A program made the position numbers and the translations under genes. From Nocardia blacklockiae (GTDB taxonomy: Bacteria > Actinomycetota > Actinomycetes > Mycobacteriales > Mycobacteriaceae): a stretch of 64,000 bases of DNA. Below, piece by piece: positions 24,119 through 35,520 of the stretch; the stretch's first letter is position 1, and each line of letters opens with the position of its first letter. Below the pieces are notes generated by a model. It was not told the DNA's origin and did not search any database. It worked only from the letters and a program-made list of their open reading frames with translations. Location: positions 434,001 through 498,000 of the forward strand of contig NZ_JADLRJ010000005.1 in the NCBI RefSeq assembly GCF_015477355.1, written 5' to 3'.

Positions 24119-26014
24119 TCACAAGCCGTAGAGGCGCTCCCAGTTCTCTCGACTGGTGAGTTCGGGCATGGCGGCGCGGTAGCGGCGGGACAGGTCGGGG
24201 AGGTCGCGGCGCAGGCGGCGCAGGACGCGGACAGTGCGCAGCAGCAGGGCGCGGGCCTTGGCCTTGTCGCGCTTGCGGATTCGGACGCCGGACTGGGAGG
24301 CGTCGGTCACCACGACGTGCTCGAACAGGCCGACGTGCCACCAGTGCGCGTCCTCGCGGGTGACGGCCTTCAGGCCCGGTTGCACGCGGCCGGTCCACTG
24401 CTGGATGGCCCGCTTGATGAGCACCAGCACCGGGCGGCTCGGCTCGCCGCTCGCCCGGCGCACCTGGATGTCGGCATTGCGGATCGGCGCGGTGGCCGCG
24501 GGATGCTTGACCGTCTCCGCGTACTCGCCGCGGCTGGCCCGCGCGGCCGCCAAGGCTTCCTGACCGCCGTCCCGCAGCACCTCGGGCCCCTTCAGGAAAT
24601 CCTCGATGCCCTGCAACGTCGTATGCGCCAGCCCGTACTGCATGCCGACGAGATATTCGGAGATCTCGCGGAACAGCCGGCGGGTCACGGCTTTCGGATC
24701 GAGGTCGGTGTGCAGCGCCGAGACGATGAGCGAATTGCGCGAGGAGAAGTAGCGCGCCCAGTCGTCGAAATCCTTCCAGTAGAAGTCGGCGTGCCACACC
24801 GCGGCATTCGGCAGCGTCACGGTGACGAACCCGTTCTCGCGGGCGCGCAGACCGTATTCGACGTCGTCCCACTGGAAGAAGATCGGGATCGGCAGCCCGA
24901 TGCGCGCCACCACCTCGGCCGGGATGAGGCAGGTCCACCAGGCGTTGTAGCCGGCGTCGACGCGCCGTTCCTGGTTGCGCTTGAGCATGCTGGTGTTGCG
25001 CAGCGCCTTGGCCACCTTCTGGCCGTGCCGCAGGATCGGCAGATTCGTCTCCTCCGCACCGACATTCAGATAGTCGGGGTTGAGCAGGAACAGCATCTGC
25101 GCGCCGACCAGCGTCGGTTCCGCCGTCATGTTCGCGAAAGCGTTGAGCCGCAACACGGTTTCGGGCTCGCACAGGATGTCGTCGTCCATCAGGATGACGT
25201 CGGCGTGCTCGTTGGCCGCGGACACCTCGTAGAGTCCGCGCGTGAAGCCGCCCGCCCCACCGAGATTCGGCTGGCGCAGGTAGCGCAGCTTGTCGCCGAA
25301 GCGCGGCTTGGTCTCCTGGAACAGCGGCCGCTCCTCGACCAGATCGGTGCCCTGGTCCACCACATAGACCGCGTCGATGGCCGCCAGCACGGTCGGATCC
25401 GAGGCCAGCGCCGCCACCGTGTGCGCGCAGTCCTCGGCCCGGTTGAAGGTGCAGATCGCGATCGCCACGGGCCGCACGGTCTCCGGCGCGGCCGCCGACC
25501 ACTCCAGCTCCTCGATCCCGAGTTCGCCTCCGACAGCATCGAACTCGAGCCACAGCGCGCCGCCGTCGACGTACTGGTCCAGGGTCGCCCGCAGCACCAC
25601 GCGGCCGTCGGCGCGGACATCGGCGGTGTCGATGATGCGGCGGTGGCCCGCGATGTCGGAGGCCGCCAGGCGCACCCGCGCGCGGTCGCCGACGGTCAGC
25701 CGCATGGCGACCTCGATCTCGGTCACCGTGGTCCAGCGCTGCCAGTAGCTGGCGGCGAAGCGGCCGAAATAGGTGTTGGTGTGGGCGGTCGCGCCCTTCT
25801 CCAGGCGCAGCGACAGCCGCTCGCGCACGGCCTTGCCCTTGGTGACCGCGTACATCTCGGCGCTGATCTTCGGTGCGGGCGCGGCGAATACGCCGCGCTG
25901 CAGCAATAGCCGCCGCGGCGCCTGGTGGTCGCCCTGCAGCGCGGCGGGCGCGGGGTCGGCGAGAAGCCGGTCGTTCTCGGTTGCGGTCACGGCCTGCCCA
26001 GCCGACTGGTCCAT
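24119..26014 (-). CDS. glfT2: Galactofuranosyltransferase GlfT2 (galactan polymerase)
   Basis: A 631-aa processive GT2 enzyme, close to the 637 aa of Rv3808c. An N-terminal beta-sandwich domain (about 1-175) precedes the GT-A domain with ICTFNRAEDC, the metal-binding DDD at 277-279 (ILMDDDI) and the acceptor/catalytic segment QWDDVEYGLR (Asp383-Asp384), followed by the C-terminal helical domain. It polymerises alternating beta-1,5 and beta-1,6 Galf from UDP-Galf onto the GlfT1 product. UDP-galactopyranose mutase (glf), its usual neighbour, is not in this window. GtrA lies just upstream on the same strand. Confidence 0.93.
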   Translation of the reverse strand: MDQSAGQAVTATENDRLLADPAPAALQGDHQAPRRLLLQRGVFAAPAPKISAEMYAVTKGKAVRERLSLRLEKGATAHTNTYFGRFAASYWQRWTTVTEIEVAMRLTVGDRARVRLAASDIAGHRRIIDTADVRADGRVVLRATLDQYVDGGALWLEFDAVGGELGIEELEWSAAAPETVRPVAIAICTFNRAEDCAHTVAALASDPTVLAAIDAVYVVDQGTDLVEERPLFQETKPRFGDKLRYLRQPNLGGAGGFTRGLYEVSAANEHADVILMDDDILCEPETVLRLNAFANMTAEPTLVGAQMLFLLNPDYLNVGAEETNLPILRHGQKVAKALRNTSMLKRNQERRVDAGYNAWWTCLIPAEVVARIGLPIPIFFQWDDVEYGLRARENGFVTVTLPNAAVWHADFYWKDFDDWARYFSSRNSLIVSALHTDLDPKAVTRRLFREISEYLVGMQYGLAHTTLQGIEDFLKGPEVLRDGGQEALAAARASRGEYAETVKHPAATAPIRNADIQVRRASGEPSRPVLVLIKRAIQQWTGRVQPGLKAVTREDAHWWHVGLFEHVVVTDASQSGVRIRKRDKAKARALLLRTVRVLRRLRRDLPDLSRRYRAAMPELTSRENWERLYGL

Positions 26015-26068
26015 ATTGCAGTCCCTTTTTCGTGTTTCCCCGGTGCGAGCGGCAACATTATCTCCATC

Positions 26069-26587
26069 TCAGGCGTCGAGGGCGGATCGGGCCTTCTTCT
26101 CCCCGGTGAACACGAATTTGTCGTACGCCCAATACCGGAATACCACCGCGACGATCTGGCCGATCAATGTGCCGGAGATGTTGTCCGACAGCGGCGAAGA
26201 CAGGTCCAGGACGTACCGCGAGAAACCGAGACAGCCCAGTTGCAGGCCGATGGCGACGACGTTGAACACCGCGTAGAGCAGGTATTCGCGCGCCGGGCTG
26301 CCGCCGCCCTTGTGCGCGAAGGTCCACCACTTGTTGCCGAAGTAGGTGACCACCGTGGCCACCACGATCGCGATGATCTTGGCGGGCAGCGGCGCGTGGT
26401 ACAGCACGCCCTCGCCGCCCCAGAACACCAGCAGGTTGTAGGTGCCCGCGTCGACGAGGAAGCCGACGGCGCCGACCACGAGGAACGCCCCGCCCTGCCG
26501 CAGTGCGCCCAGCACCCTCGTGAGCAGGGTCGGGGCGGCCGGCGCGGTCGCGGTCTCACTGCTGGTCACCCCCGGACGGTACCGCAT
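26069..26587 (-). CDS. GtrA-family membrane protein
   Basis: A 172-aa protein with four transmembrane helices (FLVVGAVGFLVDAGTYNLL, IIAIVVATVVTYFGNKWWTF and two more). GtrA proteins are thought to help move or present polyprenyl-linked sugars at the membrane. FGNKWWTF is the conserved family motif. The ATG at 26585-26587 is used; a GTG six codons later is possible. It lies 55 bp before glfT2, probably in one transcript, and is divergent from a GT2 gene. A second GtrA is at 41233. Confidence 0.83.
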   Translation of the reverse strand: MRYRPGVTSSETATAPAAPTLLTRVLGALRQGGAFLVVGAVGFLVDAGTYNLLVFWGGEGVLYHAPLPAKIIAIVVATVVTYFGNKWWTFAHKGGGSPAREYLLYAVFNVVAIGLQLGCLGFSRYVLDLSSPLSDNISGTLIGQIVAVVFRYWAYDKFVFTGEKKARSALDA

Positions 26588-26740
26588 GCGGGTACCGCCC
26601 GGATCGCCCCTTTCGGGTGACACCGCGCCCACCGGGTATGTGACACAGTGAGGGTTACCGGGCGAGTTCGGGTGACTCCCCTGTACCCTCCCGGTGTTCC
26701 GTATTTCACCGTCCGATTTCACACATGAGGGACTGACGGG

Positions 26741-27709
26741 GTGGACCCCACCGAGCTTCGTATCGCCGCAGTGGTGCCCTGCCACAACGAGGAGGCCGCG
26801 GTGGCCAAGGTCGTCGCCGACCTCAAGGCCGCCGTGCCGGGCATCGTCGTCTACGTCTACGACAACCTGAGCACGGACGGCACCGCCGACCGTGCCCGTG
26901 CCGCCGGCGCCATCGTGCGCAGCGAACACACCAAGGGCAAGGGCAATGTCGTACGGCGTGCCTTCGCCGATATCGAGGCCGACATCTATCTGATGATCGA
27001 CGGCGACGACACCTACGACGCCTCCGCGGCGCCGCTGATGATCAAGACCCTGCTGGACGGCCCGTACGACCACGTGCTGGGCGTGCGCAAGCAGAACGAG
27101 GGCGAGAACGCCTACCGCACCGGCCACGAGACCGGCAACAAGGTGCTCAACGGCGTGGTGGGCAAGGTGTTCGGCGAGAACGTCGAGGACATGCTCTCCG
27201 GCTACCGGGTCTTCTCCCGGCGCTTCGTGAAGAGCTTCCCGGCCGTGTCGCGCGAGTTCGAGATCGAGACCGAGCTGACCGTGCACTCGCTGCACCTGCG
27301 CGTGCCGCAGACCCAGGTGCCGGTCGGTTTCCGCGATCGCCCCGCCGGCAGCGAGAGCAAGCTGCGCACCTATCACGACGGTTTCAAGATCCTGGCGTTG
27401 ATCGTGGGCCTGGCCCGGCACGAGCGGCCGGTCGCGTTCTACGGCCTGTTCGGCACCCTGGCCTGGGCTATCTCGGTCATCCTGATCACCCCGATAGTGA
27501 TCGAGTTCTACGAGATCCACCAGGTGCCGCGCTTCCCGACGTTGTTCTTCGGTCTGACCCTGCTGCTGCTCGGCAGCCTGGCGTGGACCGCGGGCCTGAT
27601 CCTCGACGGCATCCGCCGGTCCCGGCACGAGGCCGCGCGCCTGATGTACCTGCGGTACTCGGCGGTCGGCACGGAGGCCGGTGAGCGGGTCGGCGAGGGT
27701 CGGCGATGA
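26741..27709 (+). CDS. Family 2 glycosyltransferase with C-terminal membrane helices
   Basis: A 322-aa polyprenyl-phosphate-type GT2. GT-A motifs: VVPCHNEEAAV (13-23), YDNLSTDGT (about 45-53), metal-binding MIDGDDTYD (about 85-93) and the GYRVFSRRFVKSFP acceptor region. Two transmembrane helices follow (about 235-290). The family transfers a sugar from an NDP donor to polyprenyl phosphate on the inner leaflet, making lipid donors for GT-C enzymes. The GTG at 26741 follows GAGGGA. It overlaps the DUF2142 gene by ATGA, a typical pairing of donor synthase with a polytopic partner. Confidence 0.85.
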   Translation: MDPTELRIAAVVPCHNEEAAVAKVVADLKAAVPGIVVYVYDNLSTDGTADRARAAGAIVRSEHTKGKGNVVRRAFADIEADIYLMIDGDDTYDASAAPLMIKTLLDGPYDHVLGVRKQNEGENAYRTGHETGNKVLNGVVGKVFGENVEDMLSGYRVFSRRFVKSFPAVSREFEIETELTVHSLHLRVPQTQVPVGFRDRPAGSESKLRTYHDGFKILALIVGLARHERPVAFYGLFGTLAWAISVILITPIVIEFYEIHQVPRFPTLFFGLTLLLLGSLAWTAGLILDGIRRSRHEAARLMYLRYSAVGTEAGERVGEGRR

Positions 27710-29256
27710 CGACCTCCACCGGGCAGCGGACCGCCGAGCGGCAGTCCGAGAACGGGCAGGAGAGCGCGGCGGAGACGGCGGAGACGCCCCCCAGACCAGC
27801 GCCGCTGCGCCGGGCGGGCAGCTGGGTGCAGCGCGGATTCGGTTCGGCCGCCGTGGTTTTCGTCGTCGTGGCCGGTATCTTCGGCGTGGCCTGGGCGACG
27901 GTCACGCCGCCGTTCTGGGGGCATGACGAGATCACCCAGTTCGGCCGGTCCTACCAGGTGGCGCACGGCGGCTTCCTGCCGCAGCGCATCGCCGACGACC
28001 GCGGCGTCGCGTACGGCGGCGACATCCCGCTGAGCATCGACGGCCTGATGAGCTACGCCTTCACCGACTACAACCGCCGCCCGGCCGAGCCGGAACCGAT
28101 GGCCGCCGACCGCGTCTCCTACCGGCTGCTGGGCTCGGCGCCGGTGACCACCGAGGCCACCACGCCGGTCTGGTTCACCAATACCGCCGCCTACTCGCCG
28201 GTCCCGTATGTGCCCGCGGCCGTGGGCATTCGGCTGGCCCAGGCGCTGGACCTCGACGTGAGCGGGATGCTGCTGCTCACCCGCCTGGCCGGGCTGCTCG
28301 CCTACCTGGTGGTGGTCGGCGGCGCGCTGTGGGTGCTGCGCGGACTGCGGGTGCAGTGGCTGGCGTTCGCCGTCGCGGTGCTGCCGATCGCGCTGTTCCA
28401 GGCGGGCACGGTCACCGCCGACACGCTGACCAACGCGCTGGCCGTGCTGGTGTCCTGCCTGCTGGTCAAGGGTCTGTTCCTGGGGACGCGGCTGTCCCGG
28501 GCCGAGGTCGCGGTGACGCTCGCGGCCACCGTGGCGCTGCCGCTGTGCAAGCCGACCTACGTGCTGCTGGCCATGCTGACCGTGCTGATTCCCGCTCGGC
28601 AGTACGGCTTTTCGAGCTGGCGCCGCTGGATTCCGTGGGTGTGCGCGGCACTGGGCGCCGCGTTGTTCGCGACGTGGATGAAGATCGCCGCGCCGACCGG
28701 CGAGGGCATGGGCCTGATGCGGCCGCCCGCGCAATGGCATTCGGTGCGCCCGGGCGATCAGCTGAAGGAAATCCTGAGCCACCCGTTCGATTTCCTGGGC
28801 ACCTTCGTCGACAGCATCTGGCTGCGGGACCAGCGCTGGTTCACGCAATTCTTCGGGGAACTCGGCTTCGCCTACATCGATGTGCCTGCGGTGTCGATCC
28901 TGGCCTGCCTGCTGGCCTTCGCGGTCGGGCTGGGCATCGCCGAGCGGATGACCGCGGACCGGCTGCGCACCTGGGTCGTGGCGCTGACCGTGCTGGCCAG
29001 CATCGCGATGATCTACGTGACGCTGTACATGTCGTTCACGCCCGTCGGCTACTACCTGATCGACGGTGTGCAGGGCCGCTATTTCGTGCCGCTGGCCATT
29101 GTCGCCTTCGCGGTGCTGCTGCGGTGGATGCCGTTGCGGCTGGGGAGTTCTCGTGGGGTCACCCCCACGCGCGGTCCGGCGATCGCCATCGTGACAGCCA
29201 CCGTGGTCGCGCTGGCCGCCGCGGTCGCGAAGTACGACTTCCTGGTGTGGGGCTGA
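27706..29256 (+). CDS. DUF2142-type polytopic membrane protein, possible GT-C glycosyltransferase
   Basis: A 516-aa protein with an N-terminal disordered tail (about 45 residues) and about ten transmembrane segments. After the first helix comes an extracytosolic acidic motif, TPPFWGHDEITQFGRSYQ (His-Asp-Glu), positioned like the catalytic acidic pair of GT-C enzymes. DUF2142 proteins are predicted GT-C transferases using polyprenyl-phosphate sugars. Coupling to the GT2 gene supports that. The product is unknown; a cell-wall or lipoglycan modification is likely. It ends 4 bp from the convergent rmlB. Confidence 0.75.
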   Translation: MTTSTGQRTAERQSENGQESAAETAETPPRPAPLRRAGSWVQRGFGSAAVVFVVVAGIFGVAWATVTPPFWGHDEITQFGRSYQVAHGGFLPQRIADDRGVAYGGDIPLSIDGLMSYAFTDYNRRPAEPEPMAADRVSYRLLGSAPVTTEATTPVWFTNTAAYSPVPYVPAAVGIRLAQALDLDVSGMLLLTRLAGLLAYLVVVGGALWVLRGLRVQWLAFAVAVLPIALFQAGTVTADTLTNALAVLVSCLLVKGLFLGTRLSRAEVAVTLAATVALPLCKPTYVLLAMLTVLIPARQYGFSSWRRWIPWVCAALGAALFATWMKIAAPTGEGMGLMRPPAQWHSVRPGDQLKEILSHPFDFLGTFVDSIWLRDQRWFTQFFGELGFAYIDVPAVSILACLLAFAVGLGIAERMTADRLRTWVVALTVLASIAMIYVTLYMSFTPVGYYLIDGVQGRYFVPLAIVAFAVLLRWMPLRLGSSRGVTPTRGPAIAIVTATVVALAAAVAKYDFLVWG

Positions 29257-29260
29257 CCCG

Positions 29261-30668
<1,408 letters not shown>

Positions 30669-31214
30669 ATGCTGATGAGGAAATTCGCCGCGACGTCGGC
30701 CATGCTGATCGCCGCGATCGGCGTGACCGCGGGCACCGTCAACGCGGCACCGGCCGCCGATGAGGGCGCGGTCAACTTCAAGGCCACCACCACCGAGACC
30801 AACACCGTCATCTCGACGGACTCCGGCTCCCTGGTCAACGACAACGGCGTGTTCAAGATCAAGGCCGCCGACGGAACCACCCTGGCCGGCACCGACCTGT
30901 CGTTCCGCGTCGACGACTACGTCTTCCCGATCGCCGCCGACATCTCTGGCAACACCGCGACGCTGACCCCGCAGTTCGACCTGCAGCACGCCAGCTACCA
31001 GCCGGTCGCCCTGCCGTTCGAGGACCAGGCGCCCTGGAAGACCCCGTACGACCGCGAGCTGGCCGCCTTCACCCGCCTGAAGGACACCATCTCCACCGGC
31101 GCCACCATCGGCACCCTGGCCGGCCAGCTGCTGATCACGGCTCCGGTGGCGATCGCCGCGGCGGCGCAGTACTTCACCACCATCAACCAGCCGTTCGTTC
31201 CGCCGGCCAAGTAG
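30669..31214 (+). CDS. Secreted protein of unknown function
   Basis: A 181-aa exported protein: signal peptide MLMRKFAATSAMLIAAIGV with cleavage near VNAAPAA, a beta-rich central domain (about 35-120, with VNDNGVFKIKAADGTTLAG and LSFRVDDYVFPIAADISGN), and a more hydrophobic C-terminal helix region (IGTLAGQLLITAPVAIAAAAQ). ATG 30669 has GAGG at 30655-30658; ATG 30675 is possible. No family is recognised with certainty, though similar small secreted proteins are common in Nocardia. It may be under the CRP-like site. Confidence 0.75.
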   Translation: MLMRKFAATSAMLIAAIGVTAGTVNAAPAADEGAVNFKATTTETNTVISTDSGSLVNDNGVFKIKAADGTTLAGTDLSFRVDDYVFPIAADISGNTATLTPQFDLQHASYQPVALPFEDQAPWKTPYDRELAAFTRLKDTISTGATIGTLAGQLLITAPVAIAAAAQYFTTINQPFVPPAK

Positions 31215-31239
31215 TCCGGCCGGAACCGATCGGTTCCCT

Positions 31240-31273
31240 CAGCACCCCCGCCCTGCCATCATCGGGCGGGGGT
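31240..31273. terminator. Bidirectional terminator hairpin
   Basis: A 12-bp perfect stem, GCACCCCCGCCC (31240-31251) with GGGCGGGGGTGC (31262-31273), and a 10-nt loop between two convergent genes. There is no T tract. Confidence 0.65.
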
Positions 31274-31282
31274 GCTGTCGTC

Positions 31283-32278
31283 TCACGCCGTGCGCGCGAC
31301 GCGCTCGGCCTCGATCCGGGCCCGCACGAACCGCGCCACCCGGCCGAGCGCGGACCGACTCTCCGGCAGGTTCGGCAGGATGCTCATGAAGGCGTGCACC
31401 TGCCCACGCCACAACTCCAGCGAGTTCGGCACCCCGGCGGCGGTGAGCCGCCGGGCCATGAGTTCGCAGTCGTAGCGCAGCAATTCGTCCTCGCCGACCA
31501 TCAGCAGCGCGGGCGGCAGGCCGGCCAACGCGCCGTTGACGGGTGAGAGGTCGAAGCACTCGCCGTCGGTGCCGTAGCGCACCATCCCCTCCATCGCCGA
31601 CAGCGGGATGTAGGCGTCGCGGGCGAGGTTCGGGTAGTCGCGCTTGGCCGCGCAATCCAGATCGAGGGCCGGCGAGAGACCGACCAGCCCGGCGGGCGCG
31701 GGCAGACCCGCCTCGATCGCCCGCAGCGCGGTGGCGAAGGTGAGGAAGCCGCCCGCCGAGTCCCCGGCGAACACGATGCGGGCCGGGTCGACCCCGTGCC
31801 GCAGCAGCCACCGGTACGCGGTCAGGCAGTCGGCCACCGAATCGGTGATGCGGTGGGCCGGCAACTGGCGATAGTCGACGTTCAGCACCGGCAGCCCGGT
31901 GCGGCGGGCCAGCGCCGCGGCGACCGGGCGGTGGGTGTCCAGGCCGCAGAGGAAGAAGCCGCCGCCGTGCAGATACATCACGACGCCGTCGCGCAGGGCC
32001 CGCCGGGCGCCGGCCGGTCGCAGGATCTCCATGCGGAAACCGCTGAGCCGCACCTGTTCTCGCTCCACCCCGGACGGCCCCGGGCGCAACCGGGCCAGCC
32101 CGTCCACGACCGCGCCGGCCAGCGGCATGGTCAGCGGGGTGATCGGATAGTGCCGCACGACGGGACGGATCACGCCGAGGCAGGCCAGCCGCAGCGCCCG
32201 CGACGGCAGGGAGCCCCCGTCCGGATTCACGACAACGCCTGGCTCGCTCGCGGTTTCGCCGATCGGAATCGCCACCAT
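31283..32278 (-). CDS. Alpha/beta-hydrolase, hormone-sensitive lipase (LipH/LipN-like) family
   Basis: A 331-aa esterase. The oxyanion-hole motif HGGGFFLCG (about 103-111) and nucleophile GDSAGG (about 173-178) define the HSL group; the catalytic Asp and His are likely in MVGEDELLRYD and QVHAFMSI near the C-terminus. Such enzymes hydrolyse short-chain esters and small lipids. There is no signal peptide. It is convergent with the secreted protein and divergent from rmlA. Confidence 0.85.
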   Translation of the reverse strand: MVAIPIGETASEPGVVVNPDGGSLPSRALRLACLGVIRPVVRHYPITPLTMPLAGAVVDGLARLRPGPSGVEREQVRLSGFRMEILRPAGARRALRDGVVMYLHGGGFFLCGLDTHRPVAAALARRTGLPVLNVDYRQLPAHRITDSVADCLTAYRWLLRHGVDPARIVFAGDSAGGFLTFATALRAIEAGLPAPAGLVGLSPALDLDCAAKRDYPNLARDAYIPLSAMEGMVRYGTDGECFDLSPVNGALAGLPPALLMVGEDELLRYDCELMARRLTAAGVPNSLELWRGQVHAFMSILPNLPESRSALGRVARFVRARIEAERVARTA

Positions 32279-32467
32279 GGCGCACCTGCCTCACTCCGGG
32301 CGCGCCGCGCGGTCGGCCGCCGGGGGTCCGGCGAGCGAGCTGTCGGCGCTGACATCTCACTACACTGTCGCCCCGGCCGGTCGCGGCGGAACCGGCCGTG
32401 ATCAATTCGCGGTCGACTCGGAACCTCACCGAGCCCCGGCGGGGCGGCAATGGCAGACTGCTGTGAC

Positions 32468-33391
32468 ATGCGCGGAATCATTCTGGCCGGTGGCACCGGG
32501 TCACGGCTGCATCCGATCACGCGCGGGGTGAGCAAACAGCTGGTCCCGGTGTACGACAAGCCGATGGTGTACTACCCGCTGTCGACGCTGATGCTGGCGG
32601 GTATCCGCGACATCCTGGTCATCACCACCCCCGAGGACGCCGACGCGTTCGTGCGGCTGCTCGGCGACGGCTCGCAGTTCGGGCTGTCGATCAGCTACGT
32701 GGTGCAGCCCGAGCCCGACGGCCTCGCGCGCGCGTTCGTGCTGGGCGCCGGTCACATCGGCACCGAGTCGGCGGCGCTGGTGCTGGGCGACAACATCTTT
32801 CACGGTCCGGGGCTGGGCACCCGGCTGCGCCGCTTCGACGGCCTCGACGGCGGCGCGGTCTTCGCCTACCGGGTGTCGGACCCGAGCGCGTACGGCGTCG
32901 TCGAATTCGCCCACGGTAAGGCGATTTCGATCGAGGAGAAGCCGAAGCTGCCGCGGTCCAACTACGCCATCCCGGGCCTGTACTTCTACGACAACGACGT
33001 GGTCGAGATCGCGCGCGGGCTGCGCCCGTCCGAGCGCGGCGAATACGAGATCACCGACATCAACCGCACCTACCTGGAACAGGGCCGCCTCGCGGTCGAG
33101 GTGCTGGCGCGCGGCACCGCCTGGCTCGACACCGGCACCTTCGACTCGCTGCTCGACGCCGCCAACTACGTCCGCACCATCGAGGAGCGGCAGGGGCTCA
33201 AGATCGGTGTGCCCGAGGAGGTCGCCTGGCGGCTGGGCTTCATCGACGACGAGCAGCTGTGCCGGCTGGCCGAACCGCTCGCCCGCTCCGGATACGGCAG
33301 CTACCTGCTCGAACTGCTCGAGCACGGCCGCGACTGGGAACAGGACGGCCTGGACCACGCCGGGGAGCAGGGCGGGAACGAGCACCGATGA
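32468..33391 (+). CDS. rmlA: Glucose-1-phosphate thymidylyltransferase RmlA
   Basis: A 307-aa nucleotidyltransferase, first enzyme of dTDP-L-rhamnose synthesis (dTTP + glucose-1-P). N-terminal signature [39 protein letters not shown] and VLGDNIFHG follow, and [19 protein letters not shown] marks the sugar site. ATG 32468 gives the family start MRGIILAGG; a frame reaching upstream to 32450 adds six residues. The C-terminal 20 residues are an extra tail. It overlaps rmlC by ATGA. Confidence 0.93.
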   Translation: MRGIILAGGTGSRLHPITRGVSKQLVPVYDKPMVYYPLSTLMLAGIRDILVITTPEDADAFVRLLGDGSQFGLSISYVVQPEPDGLARAFVLGAGHIGTESAALVLGDNIFHGPGLGTRLRRFDGLDGGAVFAYRVSDPSAYGVVEFAHGKAISIEEKPKLPRSNYAIPGLYFYDNDVVEIARGLRPSERGEYEITDINRTYLEQGRLAVEVLARGTAWLDTGTFDSLLDAANYVRTIEERQGLKIGVPEEVAWRLGFIDDEQLCRLAEPLARSGYGSYLLELLEHGRDWEQDGLDHAGEQGGNEHR

Positions 33392-33954
33392 GCATGCGCA
33401 TCCGGGAACTGTCGGTGCCGGGCGCGTGGGAGTTCACCCCCACGCTGCGCGGTGACGAGCGCGGCGTGTTCGCCGAATCGTTCAAGGCCTCCGAATTCGA
33501 GAAGGCGGTCGGGCGCCCGTTCGAGCTGTTGCAGGTCAACACCTCCACCTCGGCGGCGGGGGTGCTGCGCGGCATCCACTACACCGAGGACCCGCCCGGC
33601 CAGGCCAAATACGTGACCTGCGTGCGCGGCGCGTTCCTCGACGTGGTGGTGGATCTGCGTCCGGGCTCGCCGACCTTCGCCACCTGGGACGCGGTGCTGC
33701 TCGACGACGTGGACCGGCGTTCGGTGTTCCTGTCCGAGGGCCTGGGCCACGCGCTGCTGTCGCTCGAGGACGACTCCACCGTCACCTACCTGTGCTCGCT
33801 CGAGTACACGCCCGAATTCGACCGGGATCTGGACGCTTTCGACCCGGACCTGGGTATCGGCTGGCCGACCGCGGGCCGCGACGGCAGGCCGCTGCGGTAT
33901 GTGCGGTCGCCGAAAGACGCTGCGGCACCGCGGTTGCGCAGCCTGCGCTCCTAG
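33388..33954 (+). CDS. rmlC: dTDP-4-dehydrorhamnose 3,5-epimerase RmlC
   Basis: A 188-aa cupin that epimerises C3 and C5 of dTDP-4-keto-6-deoxyglucose. Visible are [15 protein letters not shown], the catalytic His in [36 protein letters not shown] and [18 protein letters not shown]. It is translationally coupled to rmlA. The length is typical. Confidence 0.93.
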   Translation: MSMRIRELSVPGAWEFTPTLRGDERGVFAESFKASEFEKAVGRPFELLQVNTSTSAAGVLRGIHYTEDPPGQAKYVTCVRGAFLDVVVDLRPGSPTFATWDAVLLDDVDRRSVFLSEGLGHALLSLEDDSTVTYLCSLEYTPEFDRDLDAFDPDLGIGWPTAGRDGRPLRYVRSPKDAAAPRLRSLRS

Positions 33955-33977
33955 TCCCGCTTCCCCCGAAACGCCGA

Positions 33978-34010
33978 CCGCGGCGGGCGAAACATGTTCG
34001 CCCACCGCGG
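33978..34010. terminator. Terminator hairpin between rmlC and the MFS gene
   Basis: CCGCGGcGGGCGAA (33978-33991) pairs with TTCGCCCaCCGCGG (33997-34010), one mismatch and a 5-nt loop, flanked by GAAA/TTTC. It serves convergent genes. Confidence 0.65.
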
Positions 34011-34033
34011 TTTCCGACTCCCGTACCGGATGC

Positions 34034-35497
34034 TCAGGCAGCCAGCTCCAGTTCCCGCTCCGCCTCGGTGACCGGCGCGGCGGCCGACCGCTTGGGCAGG
34101 AAGTGGGTCAGGGCGACCAGCGCGCCGGCGACGCAGACCACGCCCGCGAAGATCAGGCCGGGCCGGTAGCTGTCCAGCACCGCGCCGGGCGAGGTGTCGG
34201 TGTGCGCTCCGGAGGAGATGATCGCGGTGTTGACCGCCAGCACGATGGCCGCGCCGACCTGCATCGAGGTCTGCAGCACGCCGGCCGCCAGGCCCTGCTC
34301 CTCGTCCTCGATGCCGTTGGTGGCCTGAATGTTGATGGCGGGGAAGCCGATCCAGCCGATGCCGATCAGCAGCACCGCCGGCAGGATCACCGTCAGGTAG
34401 GACGGCGAGGTGTCCAGCCGCAGGAACAGCAGGTAGCCGATGCTCATTACGACCATGGTGACCGCGATGATCGGGCCGGTGCCGAACCGGTCGACGATCT
34501 TGTCGGAGAACACCGACGACAGCGCCACCAGCAGACCCACCGGCAGCAGGCCCATCGCCAGTTCCAGCGCCGACCAGCCCAGGGTGTCCTGCAGGAACAG
34601 GGTCACGATGAACTGCCAGCTGAAGTAGGACCCGGCCAGCGCGACGATGACAAGGCTGGCCCGCGCCAGCGACACCTTGCGCAGGATGCCGAGCCGGATC
34701 AGCGGGTGCCGGACCCGGTTCTCCACCGCGACGAACGCCACGAACAGCGCCACCACCGCGGCGAACGAGCCGACGGTCCGGGCCGAACCCCAGCCGGCCT
34801 CGGGGGCCGAGACGACGGTGAAGACCAGCAGCAGCATGGCGGCCGTGGAGAACAGCGCGCCCAGCAGGTCGTGCCCGCCCTCCTGGGCCGGCTTGTCCCG
34901 CGGGACCAGGAACGCGGCGGCGACCAGCGCGGCGATGGCGATCGGCACGGGCAGGAAGAAGGTCCAGCGCCAGCCGAGGCCGGTCATCAGGCCGCCGAAC
35001 ACCAGGCCCATGGAGTAGCCGCCCGCGCCGAACACGGTGTAGATGGACAGCGCCTTGTTGCGGGCCGGTCCCTCGGCGAAGTTGGTGGTGATGATGGACA
35101 GGCCGGTCGGCGCGGTGAACGCCGCGGCCAGGCCCTTGACGAAGCGGGTGAGGATCAGCAGTGCGGCCGAGCTGACCAGGCCGCCGGCCAGCGAGGCCAG
35201 CGCGAACACCGCCAGCGCGATCAGGAAGACCTTGCGCCGCCCGAGCAGGTCGGCGGTGCGCCCGCCCAGCAGCAGCAGGCCGCCGTAGCCGAGCACGTAA
35301 CCGCTGACCAGCCACTGCAGGGTGGAGGTGCCCAGGCCCAGTTCGGTGCCGATGGACGGCAGTGCGACACCGATCATCGAGACGTCGAGCCCGTCGAGGA
35401 ACAGCACGATGCACAGGGTGATCAGCATCCCCCACATGCGTGCCGGCCACCGGGTGGCCGCCGCGGGGGCGGCCGGAAGTGTTGCCGTGGAAGTCAT
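34034..35497 (-). CDS. MFS drug exporter, DHA2 (14-TM) type
   Basis: A 487-aa permease with about fourteen hydrophobic helices. Early motif FLDGLDVSMIGVALPSIGTELG and the motif-A loop LLGGRTADLLGRRKVFLIA are typical of DHA2 proton-coupled multidrug exporters. ATG 35495-35497 is used because an earlier ATG at 35522-35524 falls in the operator repeats; neither has a clear ribosome binding site. The divergent MarR gene and the repeats between them imply a regulated efflux unit. The substrate is unknown. Confidence 0.86.
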   Translation of the reverse strand: MTSTATLPAAPAAATRWPARMWGMLITLCIVLFLDGLDVSMIGVALPSIGTELGLGTSTLQWLVSGYVLGYGGLLLLGGRTADLLGRRKVFLIALAVFALASLAGGLVSSAALLILTRFVKGLAAAFTAPTGLSIITTNFAEGPARNKALSIYTVFGAGGYSMGLVFGGLMTGLGWRWTFFLPVPIAIAALVAAAFLVPRDKPAQEGGHDLLGALFSTAAMLLLVFTVVSAPEAGWGSARTVGSFAAVVALFVAFVAVENRVRHPLIRLGILRKVSLARASLVIVALAGSYFSWQFIVTLFLQDTLGWSALELAMGLLPVGLLVALSSVFSDKIVDRFGTGPIIAVTMVVMSIGYLLFLRLDTSPSYLTVILPAVLLIGIGWIGFPAINIQATNGIEDEEQGLAAGVLQTSMQVGAAIVLAVNTAIISSGAHTDTSPGAVLDSYRPGLIFAGVVCVAGALVALTHFLPKRSAAAPVTEAERELELAA

Positions 35498-35520
35498 GAG
35501 TGAGGACAGTACATGCGTGC